Source: Bryobacterales bacterium (GTDB taxonomy: Bacteria; Acidobacteriota; Terriglobia; Bryobacterales; Bryobacteraceae). Taken from it: a DNA stretch of 59,468 bases. Below the pieces are notes generated by a model, which ran no database searches, was not told where the DNA came from, and saw nothing but the letters and a program-made list of their open reading frames with translations. This document shows positions 24,813 through 34,091 of the stretch, piece by piece. The position numbers and the translations under genes are program-made. The stretch's first letter is position 1. Each line of letters opens with the position of its first letter. Location: NCBI GenBank assembly GCA_020847975.1, contig JADLBD010000207.1:1-59468 (forward strand). The letters are read 5' to 3'.

Positions 24813-25615
24813 CGGCCCCACCCCGCGGGCCACCGATATTCAGCAGCGATGGCGCTCATCAGTTCCTGGGCCAGCTTGTCTCCCTGACCCCCGTTCGTCA
24901 TGACGACGGCTCCATCGCCGCTTTCCAGCAGCATCCGCAAACCGCCGCTGCCGAAGTGGAACGACGGTCCCTCACCGCCGATTGGGATGCCGAGCCCCCA
25001 GCCGTCTTTCTGACGAGTCAGCATCTCATGTGCCGTCGAGCGCTCCAGCACCTTGTTCGAACGCCCATAGTATGTCTCGCGCAGTTCGATAGCCCACAGC
25101 GCCAGGTCGCCGGGAGTGGTTCGCAGGCCGCCCGGCTGTTCCCACGTGCTGTGCCGCATGCCGATGCGATGGAACACCATGCGCTCCATGATTTGCGGGA
25201 AGCTCCATCCGATGCGGTCCATGAGCAGTTGCTGCACGATGGGGAAGCCGTCCGCGGAGGCGTGGCTCAGCAGTTGCCGTAATGTCGCCTTCCGCCCGGT
25301 GGGGGATTTCAGCTTCCCGTTCACGTCTTCATCCAGCGTGAAGTTGCCGTGCTGGGCCATATGTAAGGCGGCCATCGCGGCCGCGGTCTCACTGAGAGGC
25401 CCGGCCTCGAACGGCGTCTCCGGGTTGGCTGCGCCGTATGCCTTCGTCCAGGAGACCTTGCCCTCGTCGATGACCGCGAGGCTCACCGCCGTCACGCGCA
25501 GTTCTTTCATGCGCCCTGCGAGATGCGCCCGCTGCTCGATGTGCTGGATGGCCTGCTCCGGACCGGCGGCGAAACCGAGCGCGGCGAATGTTATATAGCG
25601 GAGGTAGAAACTCAT
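24809..25615 (-). CDS. Truncated beta-lactamase-fold protein lacking the SxxK motif
   Basis: The product is 268 residues from ATG 25615. VTAVSLAVIDEGKVSWTKAYG, MAALHMAQHGNFTLDEDVNGKL and ATLRQLLSHASA match serine hydrolases of the class C beta-lactamase/PBP-like family. Where the nucleophile motif SVSKP should precede the AAMAALHM helix, the chain reads GPLSETAAA, so the catalytic Ser-x-x-Lys is gone. The region normally holding YxN is shortened, and the family is usually 350-400 residues. It is probably a decayed gene or a noncatalytic relative. A possible signal sequence (MSFYLRYITFAALGFAAG) remains. It is divergent from the propeller pseudogene, with 37 bases between them. Confidence 0.7.
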   Translation of the reverse strand: MSFYLRYITFAALGFAAGPEQAIQHIEQRAHLAGRMKELRVTAVSLAVIDEGKVSWTKAYGAANPETPFEAGPLSETAAAMAALHMAQHGNFTLDEDVNGKLKSPTGRKATLRQLLSHASADGFPIVQQLLMDRIGWSFPQIMERMVFHRIGMRHSTWEQPGGLRTTPGDLALWAIELRETYYGRSNKVLERSTAHEMLTRQKDGWGLGIPIGGEGPSFHFGSGGLRMLLESGDGAVVMTNGGQGDKLAQELMSAIAAEYRWPAGWGR

Positions 25616-25652
25616 GACGAATGCTCCTGATGCTTCTGATATTCTTCCATCG

Positions 25653-26976
25653 ATGCGAAGACTGATGAAGCGATTCCTTCTGTGTGCTTCCGCGGGCGCG
25701 CTTCTGGGCGCGGCCACGAACCAATGGCCGCAGTTCCGCGGCGGGATCCACTGGCGTCGCCGAGGATGATCCGCGTCTGCCGGAGGAATGGTCGAGCACG
25801 AAGAACGTAGCGTGGAAGACGGAGATTCCGGGACGCGGCTGGTCGTCGCCGGTGGTGTGGGGAGATCGCGTGTTCGTCACCAGCGTGGTCAGCGCGCAAC
25901 CGAAGGAGAAGGCGCGCAAGGGCCCGTATTTCGGCGGTGAGCGCGGCATGCCTTCGGACGAACACCGCTGGATGATCTACGCGCTCGACTTCGATTCCGG
26001 CAAGGTGGTCTGGGAAAGAGAGGCGCACAAGGCGGTCCCTCAGTTTTCCAGGCACTTGAAGAACAGCTACGCCTCCGAGACTCCGGTGACCGATGGAGAG
26101 CGGCTCTACGTCTATTTCGGCAACGTGGGCGTATTCGCCTTCGACCGCAACGGCAAACTCGCCTGGGAGCGCCGGTTTGAGCCGGTGAAAATGCGCTACG
26201 GCTGGGGCACCGCGGCATCGCCTGTTCTCTACGAAGGGCGGCTGTACGTCGTGAATGACAACGAGGACAAGTCCGTTCTGATGGCGCTGGACAAGAAGAC
26301 CGGAAAGACTATCTGGCAGGTGGATCGCGACGAGAAGAGCAACTGGGCCACGCCCTATATCTGGCGCAACGCGAAGCGCACGGAAATCATCACACCGGGA
26401 ACCAGCCGCATCCGTTCCTACGACCTCGATGGGAAGCCGTTGTGGGAACTGGCAGGGATGAGTTCCATCGCGATCCCGACGCCCTTCAGCAGCCATGGAC
26501 TGCTGTATGTCACCAGCGGCTATGTGGGGGATGAGAAGCGGCCGGTGTTTGCCGTCAAGCCCGGCGCGGGCGGCGACATCTCGCTCAAGACCGGTGAGAC
26601 CTCGAATGAATTCATCTCGTGGTTCTATCCGCAGCTTGGCCCCTATAACCCGTAGCCGATCGTGGTGGGGGACATCTACTACACTCTGTTCGACCGCGGC
26701 TTCTTTGCGGCCAATGATGCGAAGACGGGCAAGGAGATCTATGCGAAACGTCGCATCTCCGAGGAAGTGAGCGCCTACACATCTTCGCCATGGGCGTACA
26801 ACAGGAAGATCTTCATCCAGAGCGAAGACGGAGATACGTTCGTCATTCAGGCTGGGCCGGAGTTCAGGATCCTGCGCAGGAACACCCTCGATGAAATGTG
26901 CATGGCGACGCCGGCGATCGCGCGCGGCAGCCTCTTCATCCGCACGGAGAGCAAGGTGTACCGGATCTCGAAATAA
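25653..26976 (+). pseudogene. PQQ-like beta-propeller protein, broken by frameshift and amber codon
   Basis: ATG 25653 begins a good signal peptide and ATNQWPQFRG, the start of PQQ-binding-like repeat proteins. The frame is then lost near 25745 and resumes one frame over as STGVAEDDPRLPEEW, consistent with a two-base deletion. Propeller blades follow (WKTEIPGRGWSSPVVWGDRV, MIYALDFDSGKVVWE, LYVYFGNVGVFAFDRNGK). At 26653 an in-frame TAG interrupts GPYNP/PIVVGD, where family members have a Ser or Thr codon, and the same frame runs on to 26976. There are two independent lesions and an otherwise well-kept sequence, so decay is recent, or the sequence has errors. Confidence 0.8.
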
Positions 26977-26982
26977 CCGCCG

Positions 26983-27765
26983 CTACAGTTCGAGTTTGCC
27001 CGCGTACAGCATGTCGTGAAGCCTGAACTTGCGCCTCACTTCCATGGGACCGATCTTCGTATGGAACTCGACCTCTTTGTCTTCGAGGGTGATGGGGGTT
27101 GTCTTCGGGAAGAGGAAATAGATGATGATGCTCTTTTCCGTCTTGCCGATCTGGATGTCTTCCGCGTGCAGAGGGTCCTTGCCCTTCACTTGAAGCGTTG
27201 TAGCGGTCTTGAGCCCTTGCTGCATTCGCGAGGGATCGAACCGCGCCATCATGGACGGGAGATTGTCGAGAGCGATGAGATAATTGGTCTCCTCGCGGGC
27301 AAGCAGTTCTTTCGCCTGTGCGGAGGTGGCTGCTTCCGAGCCGAAACGCATCCTGACGAGGGCCTGCTTGACGGGCAGCGCGGTCTGCCAGCGGACGCGC
27401 GCCATCAATTGCGGAGGACTACCGCCGCCTTCCATGCCGCCGCCCATTCCGCCGCCGCGGCCGCCACGGCCTCCACCCATACCGCCGCCGCCCTCCGTGC
27501 CTTCTCCGCCGCCGAGGCCGCCGCCCGCGCCGCCCATTCCACCGCCGGCGCCGCCCATGCCACCGCTACGGCCTCCGCGTCCGCCGCCCATTCCTCCGCC
27601 GCCCCGGCCGCCTTCCATGGTCATGGCGACATCCTTCGCCCACGGGGAGTTGGTGAAGATCCTGGCCACTTCCTTGTCGGTCCAATCGGTGTACGGCTTC
27701 TTCTCCCAGAAGTCGGCGGCGAAGAGGGAAAGGGACACAAACGCAAAGACAGCCTGTTTCTTCAT
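26983..27765 (-). CDS. Secreted Gly/Met-rich hypothetical protein
   Basis: The product is 260 residues from ATG 27765. The signal peptide is MKKQAVFAFVSLSLFAA. A conserved block reads FWEKKPYTDWTDKEVARIF followed by TNSPWAK, a motif I associate with acidobacterial secreted proteins of unknown function. A low-complexity stretch of GGMGGGRGG units (about residues 44-104) follows, then a folded C-terminal part with ARVRWQTALPVKQALVRM. The Gly-rich linker probably varies in length between strains. It converges with the propeller pseudogene and is divergent from the amidase with 27 bases between, so promoters must overlap coding sequence. No function can be assigned. Confidence 0.7.
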   Translation of the reverse strand: MKKQAVFAFVSLSLFAADFWEKKPYTDWTDKEVARIFTNSPWAKDVAMTMEGGRGGGGMGGGRGGRSGGMGGAGGGMGGAGGGLGGGEGTEGGGGMGGGRGGRGGGMGGGMEGGGSPPQLMARVRWQTALPVKQALVRMRFGSEAATSAQAKELLAREETNYLIALDNLPSMMARFDPSRMQQGLKTATTLQVKGKDPLHAEDIQIGKTEKSIIIYFLFPKTTPITLEDKEVEFHTKIGPMEVRRKFRLHDMLYAGKLEL

Positions 27766-27792
27766 AGAGGCTGTTAATAGCATACTCAGGAA

Positions 27793-28761
27793 ATGAGAGA
27801 TCTGCGGGCAGCGACAGCCCAATTCGAAGCGAGAGACGGCGACAAGGCCTACAACCTGTCCGTGATAGAAGACATGAGCCGCCGCGCGGCAGCCGAGGGG
27901 GCGGAACTGATCTGCTTCCACGAGTGCTCCATTTCCGGGTACACGTTCCTCGAAACGCTGAGCCGCGCCGAACTGGAGGCGCTGGCGGAAGACGTGCCGG
28001 GCGGGCCGTCAGTGAAGCGATTGGTCGAGATCGCCGCGGCGGCGGGCGCAACGATCGCGGCCGGGCTTGTCGAGCGCGATGCCGGGCAACTTTACAACTG
28101 TCATGTTGTGGTGGACGGCAGCGGGCTTCTGGCGAAGCATCGCAAGATCCACGAGTTCATCAGCGAGCACATTTCGTGCGGCGGCCGTTACACCGTATTT
28201 GAAGCCTGCGGCGCAAAGATCGGGATGCTCACCTGCTACGACAACAACCTGCCCGAGAACGTGAGGCTGACGGCGATGATGGGCGCGGAGGTGATCCTGA
28301 TGCCGCACGTAACGGGGTGCCTGCCGTCGCCGATGCCGGGACGGGGGACGGTAGACCCGGCAGTGTGGCACGCGCGGGATCGTGATCCGGTACGGTGCCG
28401 GCAGGAGTTCGATGGTCCGAAGGGCCGCGGATGGATCATGCGGTGGCTGCCGGCGCGGGCGTGGGAGAACGGAGTGTACGCCATCTATTCGAATCCGATC
28501 GGAGAGGAGGGTGGAACGATCAAGCCGGGCGGATCGATGATCCTTGATCCGTTCGGGGAGGTGATTGCCGAGTGCAGAGCGCTGGGCGAAGAGGTGGTGG
28601 TGGCGGAACTCGTACCCGAGAAACTGCAACTGGCGTCGGGCGCTTCCTACATCAAAGCGCGGCGGCCGGAGTTGTACGGGCAGATGGTGGAACCGAACCC
28701 GCACCTCCGTACGCACAAACGGCCGGAAGTGTATTGGAAGGCGATTCGCGGCGCGAGTTAA
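27793..28761 (+). CDS. Carbon-nitrogen hydrolase (nitrilase superfamily amidase)
   Basis: The product is 322 residues. The catalytic triad is visible: Glu in ICFHECSISGY, Lys in LLAKHRKIHEF, and Cys in GMLTCYDNNLPE. LYNCHVVVDGSG precedes the Lys, as in N-carbamoyl amidases and plant-type nitrilases. It hydrolyses an amide or carbamoyl group in the cytoplasm; the substrate is unknown. It stands alone, not in the regulated island. The stop codon TAA overlaps the stop of the convergent kinase gene (TTAA at 28758-28761), so no terminator separates them. Confidence 0.88.
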   Translation: MRDLRAATAQFEARDGDKAYNLSVIEDMSRRAAAEGAELICFHECSISGYTFLETLSRAELEALAEDVPGGPSVKRLVEIAAAAGATIAAGLVERDAGQLYNCHVVVDGSGLLAKHRKIHEFISEHISCGGRYTVFEACGAKIGMLTCYDNNLPENVRLTAMMGAEVILMPHVTGCLPSPMPGRGTVDPAVWHARDRDPVRCRQEFDGPKGRGWIMRWLPARAWENGVYAIYSNPIGEEGGTIKPGGSMILDPFGEVIAECRALGEEVVVAELVPEKLQLASGASYIKARRPELYGQMVEPNPHLRTHKRPEVYWKAIRGAS

Positions 28762-31043
28762 AATCGGGCCGCGAGCATCTCACGAATCTGCCCGCGAAGG
28801 TGTTGCGCCTGAGGTTCCCGCATGTTGTATTTCTGAAGAATCGCCAGCGCTTCGAAGAGAAGCCGTCTGGCATCGGCTTTCGAGCCGGCCCTCGCGAGGC
28901 AGCCGCCCAGGTAGTACAGGCCCGACACATAGGCAATCCGAATGCGGGCATTCTGGGGTTCGGCTGCCCACAATGTCCTCCGGATCTCCACGGACTGTTG
29001 GAACAGATCCTGCGCGCGAGAGAGATTGCCGGTATCGCTTTCGATCGAGGCAAGCGTGCTCAGGGAAAAGGCGTAGTCAAGCCGGGCGCGCGCGTCCAGC
29101 GGATCACCCTCCGCCGCCATTCGATCCAGATCGGCGGCGCGCTTCGCATGGACGCGGGCTTGGCTGTAATCCTTCAGGTTGATAGCCGCCGAGGCCAATG
29201 ACTTGCTGGTGACAGATACGTCATACATCCGGGCCCGCTCCGCCGGGTGGGCGCGGAGGAGCTTCTCGAACAGGTCCAGAGCCTTTTGCAAGCAGGCTGA
29301 CTGATCCTCGAGGCGCTGCGGGGCTTGTGCGCGCATGAACCACACATTCGCCATGGCCTCCATTGCGCCTTCGTCGTGAGGGAACCTCTCGAAAAGCTGA
29401 AGGACCAGCCGCTCTCGCTCGGCATTCCACCGCGCGGCCTCATCCGGCCATCCGGCGAAGTGGGCGATGGTAGCCATGCGCCCGGTAACCATGGCCAGGC
29501 TTAGCGATGCCGCTTTGTCCTGAGGCTGCTCGGCGAGAATCCCGTTGAGGATTTGCCGTGATTTTTCGAAGCTCGCCATCGCTCCTTTCCGGTCACCCAG
29601 GCTCCAGTTCGCCCCGCCTTGCACATCGCCGAGCCGCGAGTAGGCGGCGGCCAGTTCCCGGCGGAAGGACACATCCGAGGCCTGGCGGGAGAGCGCCTCC
29701 AAGTGCTCCATGGCCCTGGCGATCATCTTGCGGCGAATCTCCGTGGCGCCGGCCAGTTTGGCCAGGTCCTGCTGGAACTCAAACAAGATGCTGTTGGCGA
29801 GATGGCGGACCTGCTCGAAACGCTGTTCCGCCTTTTGCCGCTCGATGTTGGCGACGTGGTTCTGGTAGAGCGCCGACGCCATGCCGGCAATGAGAAGAGT
29901 GACGGCGCAGAGAACCGCGGCCGAGGCGCGGGCATTCCTCGACACGAACTTGCGCAGCAGGTAGCCTTTGCTCTCCGCGTGCGCCGTGACAGGGCGGCCG
30001 GCGAGAAAGCTGTCGATGTCCCCGGCAAGTTCCCGGGCGGACACATAACGGCCGGCGGGACTTTTCGCCATGGCCTTGCGGACGATGAGTTCCAATTCGC
30101 CTTCCAGAGCCGCGGCGGCTTCGGGTTTGGCCTTGCGGCGGAGGAGCGGAGGCTCTTCTTCGGTAACGTAGCGGATGGCGTCCGCGAAGCTATGCGCCGT
30201 CAGATCATAAGGGCGGTCGCCGGCGAGGAGGCAGTACAGGACGACGCCGAGGGAGTAGATATCACTGCTGGTGGAGAGGCTTTCGCCGCGCAGCTGCTCC
30301 GGGCTGGCGAAGTTCGGGGTGAACCGGCGCAGGTCTTTGGTGGCGCCGGCGGAAGCCTGAGAATCGAGGAGGCGCGCAACACCGAAATCGAGCAGCTTCG
30401 GGATCCCCTCGCCGTCAATGAGGATGTTCGAGGGCTTCAGATCGCGGTGGATGATAAGGTGCTGGTGGGCATATTGCACCGCCGGGCAAACCTCGCGGAA
30501 CAATGCGAGGCGTTGGCGGAGGTTCAGGTGATGGATCTCGCAGTATTCGGTGATGGGTATGCCTTCCACCAGTTCCATCACGAGGTACGGCATGCCGGCG
30601 GCGGTGACTCCGGCATCGATCAGTTGCGTAATGTTCGGATGCCGGAGGGAAGCGAGAATCGCGCGCTCGGAGCGAAAGCGCCGGACCGCATCCTCGGAGA
30701 GCAGGATCTCGCCGATTACTTTGATGGCAACGGAACGTTCAAACTGGCCGTCGGCGCGCTCGGCGCGATAGACGATCCCCATTCCGCCGGTCCCGATTTG
30801 GCAGGTGATGCGATAAGGCCCCAACATGTCGCCGGCGGAGAGGCGCCGCGGCGTGGCGGCGAGGGCAGTGTCTTCCAGGGAGCCGCTGCGCAAATAGCTC
30901 GCCAGGAGTGAACCCACTTCCGCCCGCAAAGCAGGTTGGCCGGCGCAGCGGGAGGAAAGCAAGGCTTCGCGCGCGGCCGGATCCTCCCGTTCGAGCGCCT
31001 CAGCGAGTATGTCACTGACCAGGTTCCAGGCTTGCGGATCCAT
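28758..31043 (-). CDS. Membrane serine/threonine kinase with C-terminal helical repeats
   Basis: The product is 761 residues. Hanks-type kinase motifs are complete: GTGGMG loop (84-89), Lys108 in VAIK, HRDLKPSN (Asp201), DFG (219-221) and ASPEQ. One transmembrane helix lies at about 373-394 (AVLCAVTLLIAGMASALY). The outer C-terminal half is TPR-like helical repeats. This is the common acidobacterial layout: cytoplasmic kinase, membrane anchor, external sensor or scaffold. The N-terminal 70 residues form a small helical domain often found in these kinases. Its start lies inside the end of the ECF sigma gene (32-base overlap), so the two are co-transcribed and the sigma factor or its targets are likely partners. 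Confidence 0.92.
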   Translation of the reverse strand: MDPQAWNLVSDILAEALEREDPAAREALLSSRCAGQPALRAEVGSLLASYLRSGSLEDTALAATPRRLSAGDMLGPYRITCQIGTGGMGIVYRAERADGQFERSVAIKVIGEILLSEDAVRRFRSERAILASLRHPNITQLIDAGVTAAGMPYLVMELVEGIPITEYCEIHHLNLRQRLALFREVCPAVQYAHQHLIIHRDLKPSNILIDGEGIPKLLDFGVARLLDSQASAGATKDLRRFTPNFASPEQLRGESLSTSSDIYSLGVVLYCLLAGDRPYDLTAHSFADAIRYVTEEEPPLLRRKAKPEAAAALEGELELIVRKAMAKSPAGRYVSARELAGDIDSFLAGRPVTAHAESKGYLLRKFVSRNARASAAVLCAVTLLIAGMASALYQNHVANIERQKAEQRFEQVRHLANSILFEFQQDLAKLAGATEIRRKMIARAMEHLEALSRQASDVSFRRELAAAYSRLGDVQGGANWSLGDRKGAMASFEKSRQILNGILAEQPQDKAASLSLAMVTGRMATIAHFAGWPDEAARWNAERERLVLQLFERFPHDEGAMEAMANVWFMRAQAPQRLEDQSACLQKALDLFEKLLRAHPAERARMYDVSVTSKSLASAAINLKDYSQARVHAKRAADLDRMAAEGDPLDARARLDYAFSLSTLASIESDTGNLSRAQDLFQQSVEIRRTLWAAEPQNARIRIAYVSGLYYLGGCLARAGSKADARRLLFEALAILQKYNMREPQAQHLRGQIREMLAARF

Positions 31044-31605
31044 GTTTTGAATCCTCTAATCGTCTTTGCAGCCAGCATCGAGCCACCGCCCAATCCCGCC
31101 TTGCGGTAGTGGCGGAAATCTGCATGAGTTCCGCCACCTCCTCGACGGAGAAGCCGGCGAAGTAGCGCAGTTCCACGATGCGCGCGCGAAACGGATCGAT
31201 GGCAGCAAACTGATCGAGGGCCTCATCCACGGCAAGCCACTCTTCGAACTTTTCGGGCGTGGAAGCGAGTGCTTCTTCCAATTCCAGGTCCTCCTTGCCG
31301 CCGCCGCGCTTGATGGCCTTGCGGCGTTTGGCGTGGTCGATGAGGATACGCCGCATGAGCTTTGCCGCCAGATGAAAGAATTGGCCCCGGGACTGCATGT
31401 CCGGCTCGCGCTGGCCTGTCAGGCGAAGAAAGGCTTCGTGCACGAGAGCGGTGGCCTGCAGAGTGCAATCGGGCCCCTCGTTGCGCAGGCGGCTGCGGGC
31501 CAGCCTGCGCAGGTCGTTGTAGACAAGGGGCATGAGCTGATCGAGAGCGGAGACATCGCCAGCGGCCCATTGTTGAAGGATGGCCGTAATGTCGTTGTCC
31601 GTCAT
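31012..31605 (-). CDS. ECF-type sigma factor, acidobacterial family
   Basis: The product is 197 residues from ATG 31605. Region 2 is around residues 20-95 (ALVHEAFLRLTG, QFFHLAAKLMRRILIDHAKRRKA) and region 4 around 130-185 (ARIVELRYFAGFSVEEVAELMQ, then ARRDWAVARCWLQRRL). This pattern fits the sigma family found mainly in Acidobacteria and Planctomycetes (TIGR02999-like). Such sigmas often have no anti-sigma factor and sit next to a Ser/Thr kinase, as here. It directs RNA polymerase to unknown promoters. An earlier in-frame start is possible but would add residues that match nothing. Confidence 0.9.
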   Translation of the reverse strand: MTDNDITAILQQWAAGDVSALDQLMPLVYNDLRRLARSRLRNEGPDCTLQATALVHEAFLRLTGQREPDMQSRGQFFHLAAKLMRRILIDHAKRRKAIKRGGGKEDLELEEALASTPEKFEEWLAVDEALDQFAAIDPFRARIVELRYFAGFSVEEVAELMQISATTARRDWAVARCWLQRRLEDSKHGSASLEPGQ

Positions 31606-31663
31606 CCGAAGTTGTTGGTCTTCGGCTAACAGGATACAGGAACCGGCCGGCGGCGCAACGGGA

Positions 31664-32938
31664 TTAGTGGACAGCGAACTCCGGAAACTCTCCGCTAGCC
31701 TCCGCTGTAAACCTCCCACCTGCCACATCCTTGAAGGCGGAAAGCATGGCCTCGCCGGCTTCTCTCGGATTGCCAGGCAGTTCATCGCGCAACTTGTCCA
31801 TGAGGAGGCCATACACACGCTCCTGATACCCGGCTGGCTCTCCCTCACGCCAGGCGGTGGCTTCCATAAACGACTGTACAATCATCTGCATCGGACGGAA
31901 GAGACTCAGCTCCACGAATTTTCCGGCAAGATAACGTCCCACATCCGGATTGAACGATCGCAGATATCGCAAGTATGCGTCGGCGTCGTCCTGGTTGAAG
32001 ACGGATGCCCATCCCGCGCGGAATACCTCCGTGAACTGGTCGAACGCCTCGGAGAAGAACTTGTCGACCGCCTTCGAGGCGCCTTTGGCCATGACCCTAT
32101 CCCAATCCACCTCGCTCCAGCTATGGGAGCGGGACTGGCGGAGTTGTTGAATCACCTCGCGGGCCGCGCCGGTGAGAAATGCCTCCACCAGCTTGGCTCC
32201 GATTTCGACAGCCTTTCTTTCCAGCAAAGCGGTGAATCTTTCGCCCAGCCGCGACGCCACCCTTCTGGCCGCTCCGACAAACACACCGCGAACACCGCTG
32301 ATCACCTGGGTTTCTCCCCCGCTTTCCAAGGCCAGAAGAACCTGGACGGCAGCCCCGAATGCTTCGAGGGCCGCGGGAGAAGGAAGGCCGCCAACGGTCT
32401 CCTGAGCCCGGAAGCTCCACTCCAGTTCCGCCCTGTTCCAGGTTCTGATTTCATCCCCCAGGCTGGCGATGTTGCGGCCGTTCCAGATTACTCCCGCCAG
32501 CACCGCTTCCCCTTCGCCGTCGGTGGAAGGGGTGATGGACTTGATTCTCCGGGCGATCTTGTACTCCGGCAGGGAAGGAATGGAGCCGAACAACACGCAA
32601 TCCAGTATGTTCAGGTACGTATCGACGGAATCGTGCTGGTAGCGCTGCCGCAGACTGGGGAAGACTTCGACAAGCTGAGGACGGCGAACGACGCCCAACA
32701 TGATGAAATCGTTCGTCTTGTAATAGCTTCGAAAGGCGCCGGAAACCGGCCAGGGAAGTTGCTGGCTGTGGCCGTAAGGCCGGCAATTGGGAGTGTGAGC
32801 CCAAATCACCGGTTCGCCGGCGTTGTTATGAGCGAAATAGAGCCGCCTGTATCCCCTCGCACGCACGTACTCACGCTCATTGGAAGTGAACGTGTGATAG
32901 ATAGGGCATATCTCTCGAGCCTGCTGTTCCGTGATCAT
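31664..32938 (-). CDS. Hypothetical protein of the inserted two-gene module
   Basis: The product is 424 residues from ATG 32938. I do not recognise the family. The N-terminal 160 residues look globular, with HTPNCRPYG and YYKTNDFIMLGV. The C-terminal two thirds are long amphipathic helices rich in Ala, Arg and Glu (VASRLGERFTALLERKAVEI, REVIQQLRQS), with no signal peptide or membrane span. The plus strand here is nearer balance between C and G than the G-rich flanks, which suggests acquisition. A diverged stretch of its first codons (ITEQQAREI versus ITVQRARP) is found again downstream of xylB, inside the duplicated segment. Partner or immunity function for the hydrolase at 33129 is possible but unproven. 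Confidence 0.55.
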   Translation of the reverse strand: MITEQQAREICPIYHTFTSNEREYVRARGYRRLYFAHNNAGEPVIWAHTPNCRPYGHSQQLPWPVSGAFRSYYKTNDFIMLGVVRRPQLVEVFPSLRQRYQHDSVDTYLNILDCVLFGSIPSLPEYKIARRIKSITPSTDGEGEAVLAGVIWNGRNIASLGDEIRTWNRAELEWSFRAQETVGGLPSPAALEAFGAAVQVLLALESGGETQVISGVRGVFVGAARRVASRLGERFTALLERKAVEIGAKLVEAFLTGAAREVIQQLRQSRSHSWSEVDWDRVMAKGASKAVDKFFSEAFDQFTEVFRAGWASVFNQDDADAYLRYLRSFNPDVGRYLAGKFVELSLFRPMQMIVQSFMEATAWREGEPAGYQERVYGLLMDKLRDELPGNPREAGEAMLSAFKDVAGGRFTAEASGEFPEFAVH

Positions 32939-33058
32939 ACTCGCTTCCTTCACCCATCCATCGCGCAAGAGTGGGGAGAAAGCGTCCAACTATTTTTCGG
33001 GATGCGCAGCGGCTGCGGCCGGGAGTAGATGGGATTGAGCGGTGGGTAGAGGGCGCAA
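32912..33058. repeat. Direct repeat copy 1 (xylB 3' end plus downstream)
   Basis: This aligns to 34092-34230 at about 80% identity: CACCCATCCATCGCGCAAG, AAAGCGTCCAAC, TTTTTCGGG, GGGAGTAGATGGG and GGTAGAGGGCGC are shared. On the minus strand it encodes a remnant of the xylulokinase C-terminus (PLNPIYSR versus ALKPIYSRL). It flanks the hydrolase gene together with copy 2. Confidence 0.75.
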
Positions 33059-33128
33059 CTGGGGCTGCTGAGCTGGCTTCCGGACGGACATGGCCGTGGC
33101 TGGATGGGGCACCGGAGGAATGGCTCTG

Positions 33129-34016
33129 TCAATTGCTTGGCGCGGAATTCCCCGCGCCCATGAGTCCATTCAACACATGGTGAATTTCCCATTGGACCCC
33201 TTCCAAAGTGGCGTCCGGCATGTCTTGATGACTTGGAACGAATCTGGGGCGATTGTCTACGTAGTGATCCGGATCCCTCATCTCCTGCGTAATTCGCGAC
33301 CGCGGGGTGTTCTGCTCCCGGCGGTAGTAGTTGATGTGGCGGCGGACGATTCGAGGTGAGGCGAGCGATGCCTCGCGGCCCCCAGGCAGGTTGTCGATCG
33401 ATGGATCGACCGTGATCAGGAGATCGATCGAGACCTCGGAGCCCCTGATTCGATCGCCTGCCGGTTGCGCCCGGCGCGAGGCGAAGTCGTACCAGGCACG
33501 AGTTCGAGCCACCTCTTCGCAGAACCAGACGGCGTTAAAGGCGCCGGCGCTGTACCCGTAGACGATCAGCGCGCCCCGCGGGTCGAACACCCCGGGACCA
33601 AACACCCACCTCGCGGCCTCGCCTCGCACGTCCGTGCATTCGGTACGGCATTGGTCCGGCCCGGCTCCCGTCATGCACGGATCGTAGGAGTTAGTGACCG
33701 TGCGACCATGGTGACGGCGCGCCGCCTCCTCCAGCTTCGACTTGATTTCCTCATACGCTAACATGGCGTGGGTTGGCAGTTCGACGGGCGCCAAAATGGG
33801 CGGCGTCCCCGGCGGCCCTAAGCTGTTCGTGGGACCCAGGGGCGGCGGAGCCATGACGTACAGCCCGCTGCCGGTAAGCCCTTGGCCGCCTCGTGGGTTC
33901 CGGCTGATGTAGCCGCCGAAGAAGACCAGAGTGTTTCGCACCGGTTGGTTGCCATCATGCGGGCCAACCCGATCGATCAGTTGCTGCCGGTTCTCGAACA
34001 AAAGCCTAACAGACAT
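33129..34016 (-). CDS. Alpha/beta-hydrolase-like protein of the inserted module
   Basis: The product is 295 residues. ALIVYGYSAGAFNAVWF is a nucleophile elbow (G-Y-S-A-G), SIDLLITVDPS supplies a likely Asp, and HHVLNG or HQDMPDA near the C-terminus a likely His. This layout fits lipase-like alpha/beta hydrolases, including some secreted antibacterial lipases with VRRHINYYRR-type segments. There is no signal peptide. Two short Pro-rich loops and four Cys (YDPCMTGAGPDQCRTECTD) are unusual. It lies between two direct repeats and has weaker strand skew than its surroundings. An effector or toxin role is a guess; a plain esterase is equally possible. Confidence 0.6.
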   Translation of the reverse strand: MSVRLLFENRQQLIDRVGPHDGNQPVRNTLVFFGGYISRNPRGGQGLTGSGLYVMAPPPLGPTNSLGPPGTPPILAPVELPTHAMLAYEEIKSKLEEAARRHHGRTVTNSYDPCMTGAGPDQCRTECTDVRGEAARWVFGPGVFDPRGALIVYGYSAGAFNAVWFCEEVARTRAWYDFASRRAQPAGDRIRGSEVSIDLLITVDPSIDNLPGGREASLASPRIVRRHINYYRREQNTPRSRITQEMRDPDHYVDNRPRFVPSHQDMPDATLEGVQWEIHHVLNGLMGAGNSAPSN

Positions 34017-34091
34017 GACGTCCTCTCATCCGTCGCTGGGGAATCCGGAGCATGCGCCTTTGACCGGGCAGGCGGCCTACCTGGGCGTCAT

